From Dillenia suffruticosa (taxonomy: Eukaryota > Streptophyta > Magnoliopsida > Dilleniales > Dilleniaceae), in NCBI GenBank assembly GCA_033439265.1, contig JAVTVX010000015.1:22683947-22747946 (forward strand): 64,000 nucleotides of DNA, given 5' to 3'. A model generated the notes under the pieces. The model was not told the DNA's origin. It was given only the letters and a program-made list of their open reading frames with translations, and did no database searches. The position numbers were made by a program, and so were the translations under genes. Shown here one piece after another: positions 47,962-59,700 of this stretch. Position 1 is the first letter of the stretch, and each line of letters opens with the position of its first letter.

Positions 47962-49925
47962 CTAATAAATTTGGAATTGGTCCCCAGGGGAAGAAATGTA
48001 TCTTTATTAGATATTCTCATCAGTCAAAAGGTTATGTGTTTATCGGTGAAAGAGAAGATGGTACTATAACCGAAATTGAATCACGAAATGTGACATTTTT
48101 GGAAATTGATTTTTCTAGTAAAGGTGATATAACAAAAGGAGAACCTTTGTTTGAATTAAATAATTCAAATGATGGTTTTGTGCAGGATGGATCAAGAGAA
48201 CTACGAGAAGTTGAATCCCTAGTGTTCCCAGTGGGAGGGATTCAAATTCTAACGATCCAACCGAATTGTCAATTCAGAAAAATACTAAGAAAGGTGTGCC
48301 CAAACGTCATTACGAAATTGAAGGGCACGCTTTTATCATTTCTCCACGGGACGAGGATGAGCCGAAAAATGTGAACGAGGCTTTATCTTGTCCTACCAAG
48401 GATGAGTAGGTAAAAGCAATTGAGGAAGAAATAGAGTCGATAGATTCTAACCATGTTTGGGAACTGATTAATCTTCTACCTGGGCGCAAACCTATTGGGA
48501 ACAAATGGGTTCTCAAGGTTAAACGTAAAGCTGATGGAATAATTGAGAGGTACAAAACTCGGTTAGTGGCAAAAGGTTATACCCAACAAGAGGGTATTGA
48601 TTATGAAGAAACATTTTCACCAGTAGTAAGATTTGCCTGTATTCGCCTATTGTTGGCTATTGTAGCCAATTTAGATTTAAAATTATATCAAATGGATATG
48701 AAAACTGCGTTTCTCAACGAAGAACTTAAAGAAGAAATCTACATGGAACAGCCAGTAGATTTCATAGTTAAAGGTCAAGAAAACAAAGTTTATAAATTGA
48801 ATAGGTCAATTTATGGCGTCAAACAGTCTTCAAGACAATGGTATTTGAGATTTCACAGAGTCGTATTATCTTACGATTTCGTAATGATAGACGAAGACCA
48901 TTGTGTTTACGTGAAAAAGTCTAATGATAAGTTTATAATTCTAAGTTTGTATATCGATGACATATTGTTAGCCAAAAATGTTATGGATTATGTCCTAAAT
49001 ATCAAGAGTTGGTTATCATCAAATTTTGAAATGAAAGACATGGGTGAAGCAAAGTATATATTGGGTGTTAAGATCCACAAAGATCGTTCCAAGAGATTGT
49101 TAGCCTTATCTCAAGAATCTTACATTAAAAAGATTTTGGAACGATTTAGAATGGATAGCTACAAACCTATTGATACTCCTGTGGCTAAAGGCGAAGGTTT
49201 AAGTTTAGTAATGTGCCCAAAGACCACTGAAAAAAAACATGAGATGTCAAAAGTACCGTATTCCAACGCTGTTGGGAGTCTGATGTACGCTATGATATGT
49301 GCTCGCCCTGACATCTGCTATGTCGTGGGTTTGGTCAGTATGTATCAATCCAATCCAAGTAAAGGTCACTAGACAGCTATGAAGAGGATTCTAAGATGCT
49401 TGAAAGGAACTGCGAATTATTCCCTTTGTTATCAAGGAAATGACTTGTTATTGAGCGGATACATAGATGCTGATTGGAGTGGTGACTTAGATGAACGTAA
49501 GTCCACCTCAGGTTATGTTTTCTTGCTAAATATAGGCGCCATCTCTCGGAGAAGCAAGAAACAGATATATGTATCACTGTCCATAATGGAAGCAAAGTTT
49601 GTAGCTTATACTTTAGTAGTTCAGGAGTGTGTTTAGTTAAAACGGTTTTTATAACATCTGGGGATCGTAAGTGACAAATTGGGAACTGTGACAATTTAAA
49701 GTGATAGTCAATCAGCTATCATTTACACGAAAGATCCCAAATATCATGGGAAAACCAAACACATTGATACGAAATTCAACTTTATTCGAGACATTGTTGA
49801 AAAGAGAGATGTGACATTGAAGTATTTATCTACGCATTTAATAGTGGCTGATTCATTCAAGAAACCGTTGTCTAGAGATATATTTTTGAAACATATAAAA
49901 GCTCTAGGATTGCGTAGAGTGTAAT
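47962..49925 (+). mobile_element. Copia-1 integrase C-terminus, reverse transcriptase and RNase H regions
   Basis: Begins with the KKCIFIRYSHQSKGYVF segment of the Copia integrase tail. A 268-codon open stretch (48566-49372) carries reverse transcriptase: VAKGYTQQEGIDYEETFSPV, QMDMKTAFLNEEL, and the catalytic YIDDIL at about 48952. RNase H words (DADWSGDLDERKSTSGY; TKHIDTKF-like) follow at about 49470-49790. The longest recognisable coding block in the window, but part of a broken element. Confidence 0.9.
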
Positions 49926-51003
49926 TGAATGTATATGCAATGAACATGATGTAATGTTCATTATTATATGACATTTGAATTTGTTTGCATTTGCGAGTTC
50001 TTATATCTTAATTAAAAAATATGTCGGACAAATTTGAAAGATTGGCTCTTACACACAAACAATCGCCTCTAATATCTATGTGATATGTAGAGATGAGACA
50101 ATGTTAATTTGGGATAATTAATATAAATTAGCCACCGTAATACAGAATTAAGATGAGATTACCTTTGATATTTATTTATTTGATAATCGAAATGGATTTC
50201 CCACAATCCATTACACTTGTCTAGAAGCCAGGTGTAGTTCTCCCTTGAAAAAGTGATTTTTTGGAGGATTTATAAGAAGAGAGAATCAAGTTAGTATCGT
50301 GATATATTTGGATTAAAACCTGTACAATATATTATAATTTTAAAATAGACATACGTTTCTAAATAAATAGAAAATGTATCGTAATACGTGTTCATACCAC
50401 GTGTGTTTTCAGTGACCCTATGGGTAATGAGTTAATAAATCTCTCTATCTCATTGTTTGGAACCCAGAGGTTTGTAATTAACCTCATTTAATACCCTTAA
50501 GATTTTCGCCTGTTTCTTGAAATTTTATTTTTGTGTTGCTAATTTAGCATGTAATCAATAGATCATGATTGATTCGGTTTTACGGTACATGACTAGGAAA
50601 GTAGCTAAAATGAAGTGGAAAGATAGTAGTGCGAAAGGAAAAAACTGTCTTAAAGGTTGTACGTAATTTTTGTATTCACAGACTGGCCAATTATGTTTTT
50701 AACTTGATATTCTGAAACATAATTATGAATGCATAATTGAGATGAGTCAAGTATACTCTTGTTCATTAATAGAGAGATAAGAGGTACGGTGACTCTGTAT
50801 ATAGTAAAAGAGGTTTGGAGTATAGCGAGATTTGATATTCTCATTGTATTAGATCTTGAGCTGCTATATATTCTTAACCGGTGTATAGCTATGAGCTCTC
50901 GATATACTCGCTGGTCACACGATTCATTTGTCTGTATGAAATCGATGGTATATGGAAGTGATTGAGTAAAATGTAGGTCTAACTCTCATGTGCGAGTGGA
51001 AGA
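49926..51003 (+). other. Copia-1 long 3' region before the 3' LTR
   Basis: About 1.08 kb between the end of RNase H and the 3' LTR. I see no env-like or other conserved frame in it; only short frames up to 68 codons. It closes with a purine-rich GAGTGGAAGA, a plausible polypurine tract, directly before the LTR. Confidence 0.6.
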
Positions 51004-51360
51004 TGTAAGTTATGGGTATTGAGTTGGGTCGCCCATGTGGGTTTGACCCAAATCCATTCCCTTGCATGTTTTTGAAATTTCAAAGGAGGGAAGGGAGGGA
51101 GAGGTTTTTTTAAGAGAAAAACCAACTCCAACTCCCATAACCATCCTTCATGCACATTGAAGGTTGAGAGAGAATTCAAAAAAAAAATGAAGAAAAAAGA
51201 TCTACACCATATATATTGACTCTTGGATTGTGAACAAAAAAGAGATTGATTCATTGGTGACATTTTTCAGACCCGTATATCGAAAAAGGTAGTGATCTGA
51301 TCCTAAATTTTGGGATATTAAATATTTATTTCACTATAATTGAATAAAAGAATGCTTTTA
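51004..51360 (+). repeat. Copia-1 3' LTR
   Basis: Starts TGTAAGTTATGGG like the 5' LTR and is alignable to it end to end, with scattered substitutions. Confidence 0.9.
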
Positions 51361-52063
51361 AGAGTAGTAACCAACAGAAGCTGGATTGGCCCTTTTAAAT
51401 TTTTGCATGATTGTGTGTTGCAGCACTTGGTTCCTGTATTGCCCTAAACATACTCTCTGCACACCTTAGTTTGAGTTATCACTTATTACTGAAAAATGAA
51501 AAAAGTGCTTTTAAGAGACTCCAAATTAAGTTCAGGATATCAATTATTATTATTATTTTTTTTTTTGGGAAACTTGTAATGAAGGCATTTGAAATTGGAA
51601 TGAGTTCAACATGAATTCTGTTAATCTAGACTTCATTTGTATTGTTTGGTTGGTCGATGGGAATGGAAATGCGTATGATTTCCATTCACCGTCTATTCTT
51701 CTAGTGTGTGGAAATGTCAAAAAATTACTAAAATAAATAGAGGGAAGATATGGGACCTGGTTTTGCACTGGTTTTATACACAATCATTCAAAGGTGAGTT
51801 TTGAAGGTGTATTGCGTCTGAGATATGCTAGCTCGGTGCAATTTAGGTGTTTTAAAAGTTGAATTTAGCTGTGGGACACTAAATTAGTACATGGATATGT
51901 CAAAGCATTCAAGAACTAACCCGCTCAAACATATGATGCCATTAGAGAGAACAAAGCCATTTATTTTCTGAACTTCAAATTGCACTCATACATTTATTCT
52001 ACCATACATTTATAGCGTGTTATGCATTTATTATTTTCCTTCATGTGCACAGAGAAAATCAGT
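51361..52063. other. Host-like DNA flanking Copia-1, no gene recognised
   Basis: AT-rich, with a short (ATT)n tract near 51543. No conserved frame seen. It continues into the 3' end of the Kunitz pseudogene. Confidence 0.4.
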
Positions 52064-52555
52064 TCAGGCCTTCTTAAACATAACTTTGAAGGGCTCATCA
52101 CTCAAAGCCAACCTCCTAATTTCATCCTCAATGTAAATGCCAACATCCCCACAAATCACTCTGCATTCGTCACATACACTTGGACAGAATACAAGCTCGT
52201 AGTCATCATCATACTTCTCAATCTTGAATCAATTGCTAATTGTTTCACATCCCGGATTCCCTTCAACCCCACCAGATCCCACAAACCTTTGCCATGTTGC
52301 CTGATCATAGTTTTCAAGCTTCCAAACTGTGGACTGGACATAGATACCGGCAGTAGAGAACTTGATGTTCAAATCAGTTGATTCACAAACAACACCTTTA
52401 TGATTCACTGGAGTAAATGTTAATGGTAGAATATTTGATACCACTAGCTGTTCTTGAACTACACATAGCCAACATGTTTCATTTCTAGCACATGCAAGAG
52501 TAACTCCGCCACCTCTTCCACGGAGCACTGGCAAGATATGGTAATCGGTGCCTGT
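52064..52555 (-). pseudogene. Kunitz-type (STI/miraculin-like) protease inhibitor pseudogene, 5' truncated
   Basis: The minus strand encodes GTDYHILPVLRGRGGGVTLA near its start, then VVQEQLVVSN, LPLTFTPVNHKGVVCESTDL, FSTAGIYVQSTVWKLENYD, GNPGCETISN, FKIEKYDDDYELVFCPSVC, CRVICGDVGIYIEDEIRR and LALSDEPFKVMFKKA, ending at TGA 52064-52066. These are successive blocks of plant Kunitz inhibitors (beta-trefoil fold, secreted, about 180-200 residues plus signal peptide). Defects: an in-frame TGA where the family has Trp just before FKIEK, and loss of the N-terminus, including the signal peptide, at about 52555. Cys residues remain in the C-terminal half. In the family these proteins inhibit digestive proteases of herbivores; this copy cannot give a full protein. 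Confidence 0.9.
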
Positions 52556-53378
52556 TCAGATTTGTCGAGTACTCAAAATTACTGGAAATTTAGTCGTATT
52601 CAAAACTTTAAGAAGCAAAATTTTAATTGAGAAAGTTTAGTAGTATCAATCTTGTTTGATTTTCCAGTGGAATATTATTTGTCTCAATCTAGATAAGGAA
52701 GCATAAGTTTCCTTTTCTATGACTTTGCTGCAGGTAAGAAGATTCAAGGGTGAAAATGTCAAAATCTGATTTTTATTTCTGTACTCATCTGTACAATAAA
52801 GAATTTAGCTTTCACATACAAGTTTAGATTTTGCTTCATCACACCTATACAAGTCACCAAAACAAAGGTGAGTTTCTTACAAGTCTAAGAGTACAGCATG
52901 GGTTTCCCAGAACAGAGTCTCCACCACCCATTTGTCATTTCGTTCTCCCATGTAAATATCTTATAACTTTTTTAGCGCCTTACCAATGATCTAAGGTAGG
53001 TGTTGTTGAGCTTCACTGAATGTACTTATTGAAGAGTTCTTCATTTCTTTATACACATCTTGCTATAATTCTCTATTGTGAGAGTGAAATAAAAGGGTCT
53101 CTTAATGTGTGATTGTATGTATTCAATATAGTGCTTAGTTGAGGGAGAGTGTTGAGTAAACACTTGCAAAAATTGGACTAGTGCCTTAGAAAACTAGTGA
53201 TTTGTACTAACTGATTTAATTAGTGGATTCTGAACTCTAATATGAAATTTAGGAATGGATATACACTAAAAAATTAGAATCACTATAAATCATTGTATCA
53301 ATTTATTCTCTTTTTGACTAAATTCCTTCAAATTCATCTTAATTGTTTAGTACTTACAAAAGTGGGCAACAAAGATTC
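52556..53378. other. Host-like DNA, no gene recognised
   Basis: Sequence upstream of the truncated Kunitz copy. No Kunitz N-terminus or signal-peptide frame is seen here, and nothing else conserved. Confidence 0.4.
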
Positions 53379-53642
53379 TCATACTTTTTGCAACAACCAT
53401 TGTGGTTGTTCTTTTATTGACAAAAGATGGCCATTGACACCCCGACCATTCAAAGGATACAAATAATTTCCTTTGACGTGTCTAATTATGACAAGTGCTA
53501 TTACGATAATCGCCATAGAGTTGTCTTGTTCTAACATGTCAAAACTCCATTGTAATAATGCAGCCTCTCGTCCTCTTTCTTTGTATTCCAAAAGTATAGT
53601 TCCATAAGTACGGTAATAGCTGCTTTGATTTGTCTTTATCAA
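53379..53642 (-). CDS. Unidentified 87-codon open frame
   Basis: Encodes REAALLQWSFDMLEQDN, a hydrophobic segment MAIIVIALVII, and a Gly/Asn-rich tail (PLNGRGVNGHLLSIKEQP). The residue mix is more protein-like than that of neighbouring shadow frames, but I do not recognise a family and there is no supporting context. It could be an exon remnant or chance. Confidence 0.25.
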   Translation of the reverse strand: MIKTNQSSYYRTYGTILLEYKERGREAALLQWSFDMLEQDNSMAIIVIALVIIRHVKGNYLYPLNGRGVNGHLLSIKEQPQWLLQKV

Positions 53643-53648
53643 GACATC

Positions 53649-53779
53649 AATAATCGTATGAATGTATCATTACTAGACTCGTTAACCAAAATCTCCGATT
53701 ATTTTTATTTTAATAATAAAAAATAAATATAAAAAATAATCATATGAATGTATCATTACTAAACTCGTTAATCAAAATC
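53649..53779. repeat. Direct repeat of about 45 bp around an AT-rich spacer
   Basis: 53649-53693 and 53735-53779 share atgaatgtatcattacta and actcgttaa, with about three differences, and are separated by an A/T-only-like spacer of about 41 bp. The right copy abuts the start of Copia leader sequence. Confidence 0.85.
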
Positions 53780-56735
53780 AAATGAGATTAATCATAACAA
53801 AAGCAACTTCCCAATTCCTACCTTTTTTTGAGTGTGACGGGAAGAAAGAAAAACAAAAAAAAAGGAAGAAGCCAATTTTATTTATTTATTTATTTATTAT
53901 TATTGGGTTTGAGAGCAAGTGAGAAAAAGAGAAAGATTCTTTTTCTCAAGTTTGAGAAATAAAGAAAAAGGGTTCGAAAACTCATTGATCATTCTACACT
54001 ACGGTATTTGGATTGTGAAACATAGAAAGTGATATAATTTACGTGACATTTTCTTAACGTAGAGTACCCAACCGTCGGAAAGATGTAAATGATTTTAATC
54101 CAATTTAGATTTGTCAATTTCTACATATGAAAAATATTTATTGGTTTATATGAAAATTTTCATTTGTATCAAATTCATTTATGGTTTATCCTACATCTTT
54201 TGTTGGGTACTGAAAATGAAAATGCCTAAAAAAATTTTCAGGGTTCATTAATGGCAATTCGACGTGGGCCTCATGAAATACTCTTAATTTTATATAGTAG
54301 AATATTTGTTGTATGAGGATAATTTGCAAAATTTAGCATGCATCTGATTAATATATCATGAAATATTACAAACTCTGGCCGAAACTTAATATATTCGTAT
54401 CTATAAAAATACTATATTTCATGATATGAAATTTATATGGTTAGATTTTTCTTAAAAATTTACTTTCCAACCATATAAATAATGCATAAAAATGGTTAAG
54501 AATAAAGAGATATGACTATTTGAAATTTGGGTCGAAAACCAAAAATTTGAAAAAGATGAACAGTTTTTGACTAGTTTTTGACTGTCATTCCCACTCTTGG
54601 CTATGGCAAGCGAAGTCTAACCCCTAGGTTAGAGACTTCCGATTGACAATCCAAGAGCACCATTAAAGTTAGAGATATCAAAAATGTGAGGTAGCCAAAA
54701 TCTTGGAGTCACCCGCCACTAGGAAGACAGCGAAGGGCGTGTCATGCGCCACCCAAGGACAGTGGGCGCATGTCCACTTTGGACAGCCCACTCAAGCGAC
54801 TCATGGGGGCGCATAAAGGTCCCATGTCAGCTGAAATTTTCATCAAAATAATTCTTTATTCCCTTCAAATTTTTCTATAATTTTTAATTTATTCTGAAAG
54901 CCGAAAAATAATTTTTTTAATTTTTAATTTGTTTAAAATAATAGAAAAAATTATTTCTAGTGCACAAAAAAACTTTTGAAAATTTTTATATGTGTTAAGA
55001 AAATTATTTTCTTAATTTTGGCTACTCGGGTGAAGATTTGTTTTCTCCCATCATTTGTTTGAATTTTTGCGATTATTTATATTCAAAAATTAGTTTTTCT
55101 AGCATAAAATTACTTTAAATTTGAGCAAATATTTTTAAAAAAATAAATACTCTGATAGTTATTACAATATTATAGTTGACTTGGTGTCCAACCTAATATT
55201 GTTCTTATTTTCAAAAGTAATGGTGATTTCAGATGGATGTCGTCTTTGGGTGAAAGTTAGGGTATTAAGAAGTTTAAAATGTATGATAAAATTAGATCAA
55301 ATATTTATTTATAATATGGACCCATCTCATATTTTCAACCTAATATTGTTCCCATTTTCAAAAATAATGGTGATTTCGAATGGAATGTCTTCTCTGGGTG
55401 ATAGAGTATTAAAAAGATTAAAATGTATGATGAAATTGGATCAAATATTTATTTATAAGATGGACCCATCTCATATTTTTCCGTCTAGAACTTCTCAAAT
55501 TAGATCATTTCTTATTTGGAATAATGATATATACATTTTAAGAAATTTTCTAACTCTTTATTGGGTTTGTGTGGTTGATAAGATGAATGCTGAGAGAAGA
55601 AATTTGAATCTTGATAATGTGGGACCCATATTAATAGAAATATGGAGGGTCAAGAATCTAGAGATCCAAATGAAGAAAAAGTTATCCCATAATATGAATA
55701 GCACCAACCCTCGTGCTAAAGGAGATTTTCCTTCTAGGGATACACAATCCAAGAGGATGGTGAATATGTTTACTCGAATGGACATATTGTGAATTGAAAT
55801 AATGAATTTGCATGTTTTTTATATGATCATGCATGCAAAAGAAAAATAGGGTATTTAAATAATTTGTGTATTTAAGTGAGAGGTTTTTTGTTGGAGAATT
55901 TGAGTAATTCTCATCTAAAACCTATTGAATTTTGTAATTTTAAATTAAATTTGTGATAGTGATAGATTAGAACCATAGATGATGATTGGGAACATAGTGA
56001 ACTTTTGATTCTATACCTAATGTTGACCCATCATGAATATTAAATTTGAAATACAAAATTATATGTATGATATGAGCATTAATATAAGTGTCCACCCTCT
56101 TAAAAACCCAAACCATAACATCAAAATCTATTATTAGAGATTTTGAATAGATGTGATAAATTTAATGGCGACGATCATGAGATATGACACCATCAAATGT
56201 GATATGTGTTGAAAAAACAAGATATCTTAAAAGGTATCAAACTTGTCATTTAGAACTTTGGTGTGGGCAATGTTGCTTTATAAAGGAGAGAACAAGAGAT
56301 TTACCAGGTATAAAAAATGATAGATTTCATTGTTCCTGCTTAGCTCTATGATTGATGACATGATATCCGAATATGAGCAATATGTGATTGTTCATGACAT
56401 CTGGGTGCACCTCATGGTAAAACATAAAGGTATCAGTAACTCATTTTAGACAAATGATCATAATGTTTAATGCCTATGAAAAGTGATATTGTCACAGTAT
56501 CAAACAGTATTTAAGAATCATGTCTAACTTGATTAGAGAGTAGTGGTCAGCTGGTCATATTCTCTTCGATAAATAGAAAATTCAAATTTTGATCCGATCC
56601 CTTCCTACCAAGTGGGAGCACCTAAAAGTCAGTTTGACTCACAATGATAGTGTGAAGACTAAGTTGGATGTTGCTCACCACGTTGAGATTGAGGATGAGC
56701 AGCTTCGTGTTGCAAGATCCACTTTGCAAATTTTC
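53780..56735 (+). mobile_element. Copia leader and gag, partial (fossil)
   Basis: Matches 18699-22085 in reverse and the leader of Copia-1. It contains the leader frame (55481-55792) and gag (about 56585-56735). It runs into the minus-strand Copia-2 LTR near 56736. The part from 56035 is also present at the left end of the window. Confidence 0.75.
55481..55792 (+). CDS. Copia leader ORF, unknown function
   Basis: The conserved part of a longer open frame (55181-55792). It encodes NNDIYILRNFLTLYW, VGPILIEIWRVKNLEIQMKK and SKRMVNMFTRMDIL, co-linear with the 128-residue frame at 20044-20430. The N-terminal part of the longer frame contains a tandem repeat of about 150 bp (two copies of a word ending KLDQIFIYxMDPSHI) not seen in the other copies. 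Confidence 0.45.
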   Translation, partial: PSRTSQIRSFLIWNNDIYILRNFLTLYWVCVVDKMNAERRNLNLDNVGPILIEIWRVKNLEIQMKKKLSHNMNSTNPRAKGDFPSRDTQSKRMVNMFTRMDIL

Positions 56736-59700
56736 CATGTCATGACCAAATGTGTAGACTTGCAAGTGTCCAGACTTGCAAGAAAATTTTGAGAAAATTT
56801 TCCATGTTACATTCAAGATCCTTTCTCGCAAGTCACGTAGACCAATTGAGGATTTAGAGAAAATTGATCCACTTTTCAAAATTTCCATGTCACTTTCAAG
56901 ATCCCTTCTCACAAGTCTCGCCACTTTCTATTCACGTCATTTGGTCATGTCCATTCAGTGAACCCAATGACGGAAGAAATTTTCCTACTCAACAATTGCT
57001 TTAACCCTTTATCAATCTCTCTCTTCAAAAGCGTACACTCTCTCACTTTGCAATGTGTAGGATTTTCTCTCACAGAGCACTAGCAAAACCAAGCCCCCTT
57101 CTTATATATACTCTGACGTAAGATTGTATTGTGGAGATAGTTATTAGTGGGATGATGAAAGTTATTCCATTATCCCAATATGTGTTTTTACTTATGGTAA
57201 AATGCCCTAAAATGCCCATACGTAGGCATTTATCAACATCTCCCACTTGCACACGAGAGCATTTTACATCCGTCATAATATCACAACTCATACGATCTTT
57301 CACATCACCCTGCTAGACTTTCATAAAGAATTGAGCGTCGTGCGATCGGTGAGCACACCTGCAAGTAAAGACTTCTCAATGCACATGTTAGGATGACTGA
57401 TAAGTTTCCATTATTATAAAAAAGAATTCGTTGTACCCTAAACTCAACGCAATTACATCATTCGAGTTACTTTTCTCATCAAAAGTGATCTCCAATCATT
57501 TGCTCGACTGTGTATTCACTATTATGTTTGAATCCCAACATGGATTAACATAACAGATCGATCTGTGAATACAACACCATAATGTAATGTTGATTGATCT
57601 TTCTTTTCCCAAACTCAAATCATTGTGTCTCAATTCAGCTACTTTTCTAGACCTACGCCTTAAATCTCAATTTATCTTCCGGATCATAGGTAAGTAGACT
57701 AAAGTATCAAATACTGAATTAAGACTTTTAGAAACAATTAAAAATAATAAAGGCAAAAGAGATCCCATCCAACGGATCTCGGGTCTCATATAGTGGGAAC
57801 GTGGATCATGATCACACTATTATCTCAAATTATAGCTCCCATTATCGCTTAGTCGTTTTATTACATTCAGTAAGAAACATGTGTCACAGTGTTATTCCTT
57901 CAACTCTCAAAAGGGCATATGTCAGATTTCTCTGACATTATGTAGGTATGGAACTCAGTCTACACATAATACTTTATCCAGAGATCTCAGAGACAATATC
58001 ACCAGTCGCAGATGATATCTAAGATCTCAAACCTGGCTACTCACAGGCAACATAGATGTGGGCATGTCCATGTTGGTCCTATTGTATATGTCCTGATCCT
58101 GAACACATATCAGGGTGATTTATGTTCTAGTAGGGCCACTCTCAAAGCCTCTTACGACTAAAAACGTCTCATCCCTACTCACTCAAAGCTAGATGTGGTT
58201 ATTCCTGTGTGAGGGCTGACTACGCCTGCCTGACATATCTTTTATCATATCTTACTACAGAATATATGGCAATAAACAAGTATAAGAAGTAAACTCGTGA
58301 CTGTATAATGCACCTATGTCATATATATCAATAATCATTAAAATCAGTACATAGTGAGAAATGTCAAAATATAGTAAACCCAATAATTCTATGTCTCACA
58401 AAGGAATCTCTCACAATAGGTTTGGCAAAAGGATCAGCAACCATACTATATATAAAGGTATACTCAATTGTTACAGAACCCTTTTCGGTATTTCTCTCAC
58501 ACAATAGTATCGATATCAATGTGCTTGGTTTTAATATGATACTCAGGATTTCAATTGTTGACAGTGGTAAGTTGATTATTATAATAATCATCAATGGCCT
58601 CCCAGTGTCTATCACAACTTCTAAATCATCTAGAAATCTCTGGAGCCAAACACTCTCCTGAACTGCCACTGAACATACCACAAGCTCAGTCTCTGTCGTA
58701 GATAGAGATACATAGATTTGATTCTTGATTCTCCAAGATATGACACAATTAATGAGCAAGATAGCAAATATTGATGTTAGTTTGCGTTTATGCAGATTGT
58801 CACTCCCAGTCGGCATCTGAATACCCAATAAAACACAAATAACCTCTTTCATAACACAAAGAGAGGTCCTCTGTTCCTTTAAGATATCTTAGAATCATGT
58901 TCACTGCTCTTCAGTGATCCTTTTCAGAATTTGATTGATATCTACTCACCAGATTGACTGCAAAACAAATGTCTGGTCTTGTACGCCTCATTGCATACAT
59001 AAGACTGCACATTACACTAGCATAAGAGATTCTATTCATCTCCCTTATTTCTTTCTGAGTTATGGGGTACATACAAGGCTTAGGTCTTTACCTTTAGTGA
59101 TAAGAGTATCTATTGGGTTGTAATCTCTCATTTCGAAATACTTAAGAATTTTTCTGATGTAGGGCTCTTATGAAAGAGTCAACATCATCTCAAACAATTT
59201 GGATCCTAAGTTTGAGAATGAGTTAAGTCTTACCCATGACTCTCATATCAAAACTCGACAATAACCATATTTTAATGGTCATCAGATACTCTCTGTTATT
59301 CTTAACCAACAGAATGTCATCCACATATAAGAATATGATCACAAGAGTCATCACTTTCTGCCTTCAGGCATCACCTTCTCATGAAATCTTAGGTACAACC
59401 GCCTAGATGACTGCTTTACGTCGTATATCAACATCCGAAATTGATAGACCTTGTCCTCATGACCTACTACGACGAACCTAGAGGGTTGTTCCATGTAGAT
59501 CTCCTTATCCAAACTTTCATTACAGAAGGTGGTCGTTACGTCCATCTGGGATAACTCTAGATCCATGTTTCTGACAATCGCTAAAAGTAAATGGATCGAG
59601 ATAAATTGGACTATGACTCTATGATAGTCCATGCCCTTAGTTTAAGTGTAACTCTTAGTTACTAGATGGGATTTATACCTCTCCACCGATCAATCAACCT

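Larger units (their letters stand above)
32680..51360 (+). mobile_element. Copia-1 LTR retrotransposon with nested Del element (fossil)
   Basis: Bounded by two related LTRs (32680-33037 and 51004-51360) differing at roughly 8-9% of positions by eye, suggesting insertion some millions of years ago. Part order is LTR, a tRNA-iMet-type primer site, long leader, gag with zinc knuckle, protease, integrase, reverse transcriptase, RNase H, an untranslated 3' region of about 1.1 kb, a purine tract, LTR. A Gypsy element occupies 36947-47961 inside integrase. No clean flanking target duplication is seen. Broken by several changes besides the nested insertion. Confidence 0.9.
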
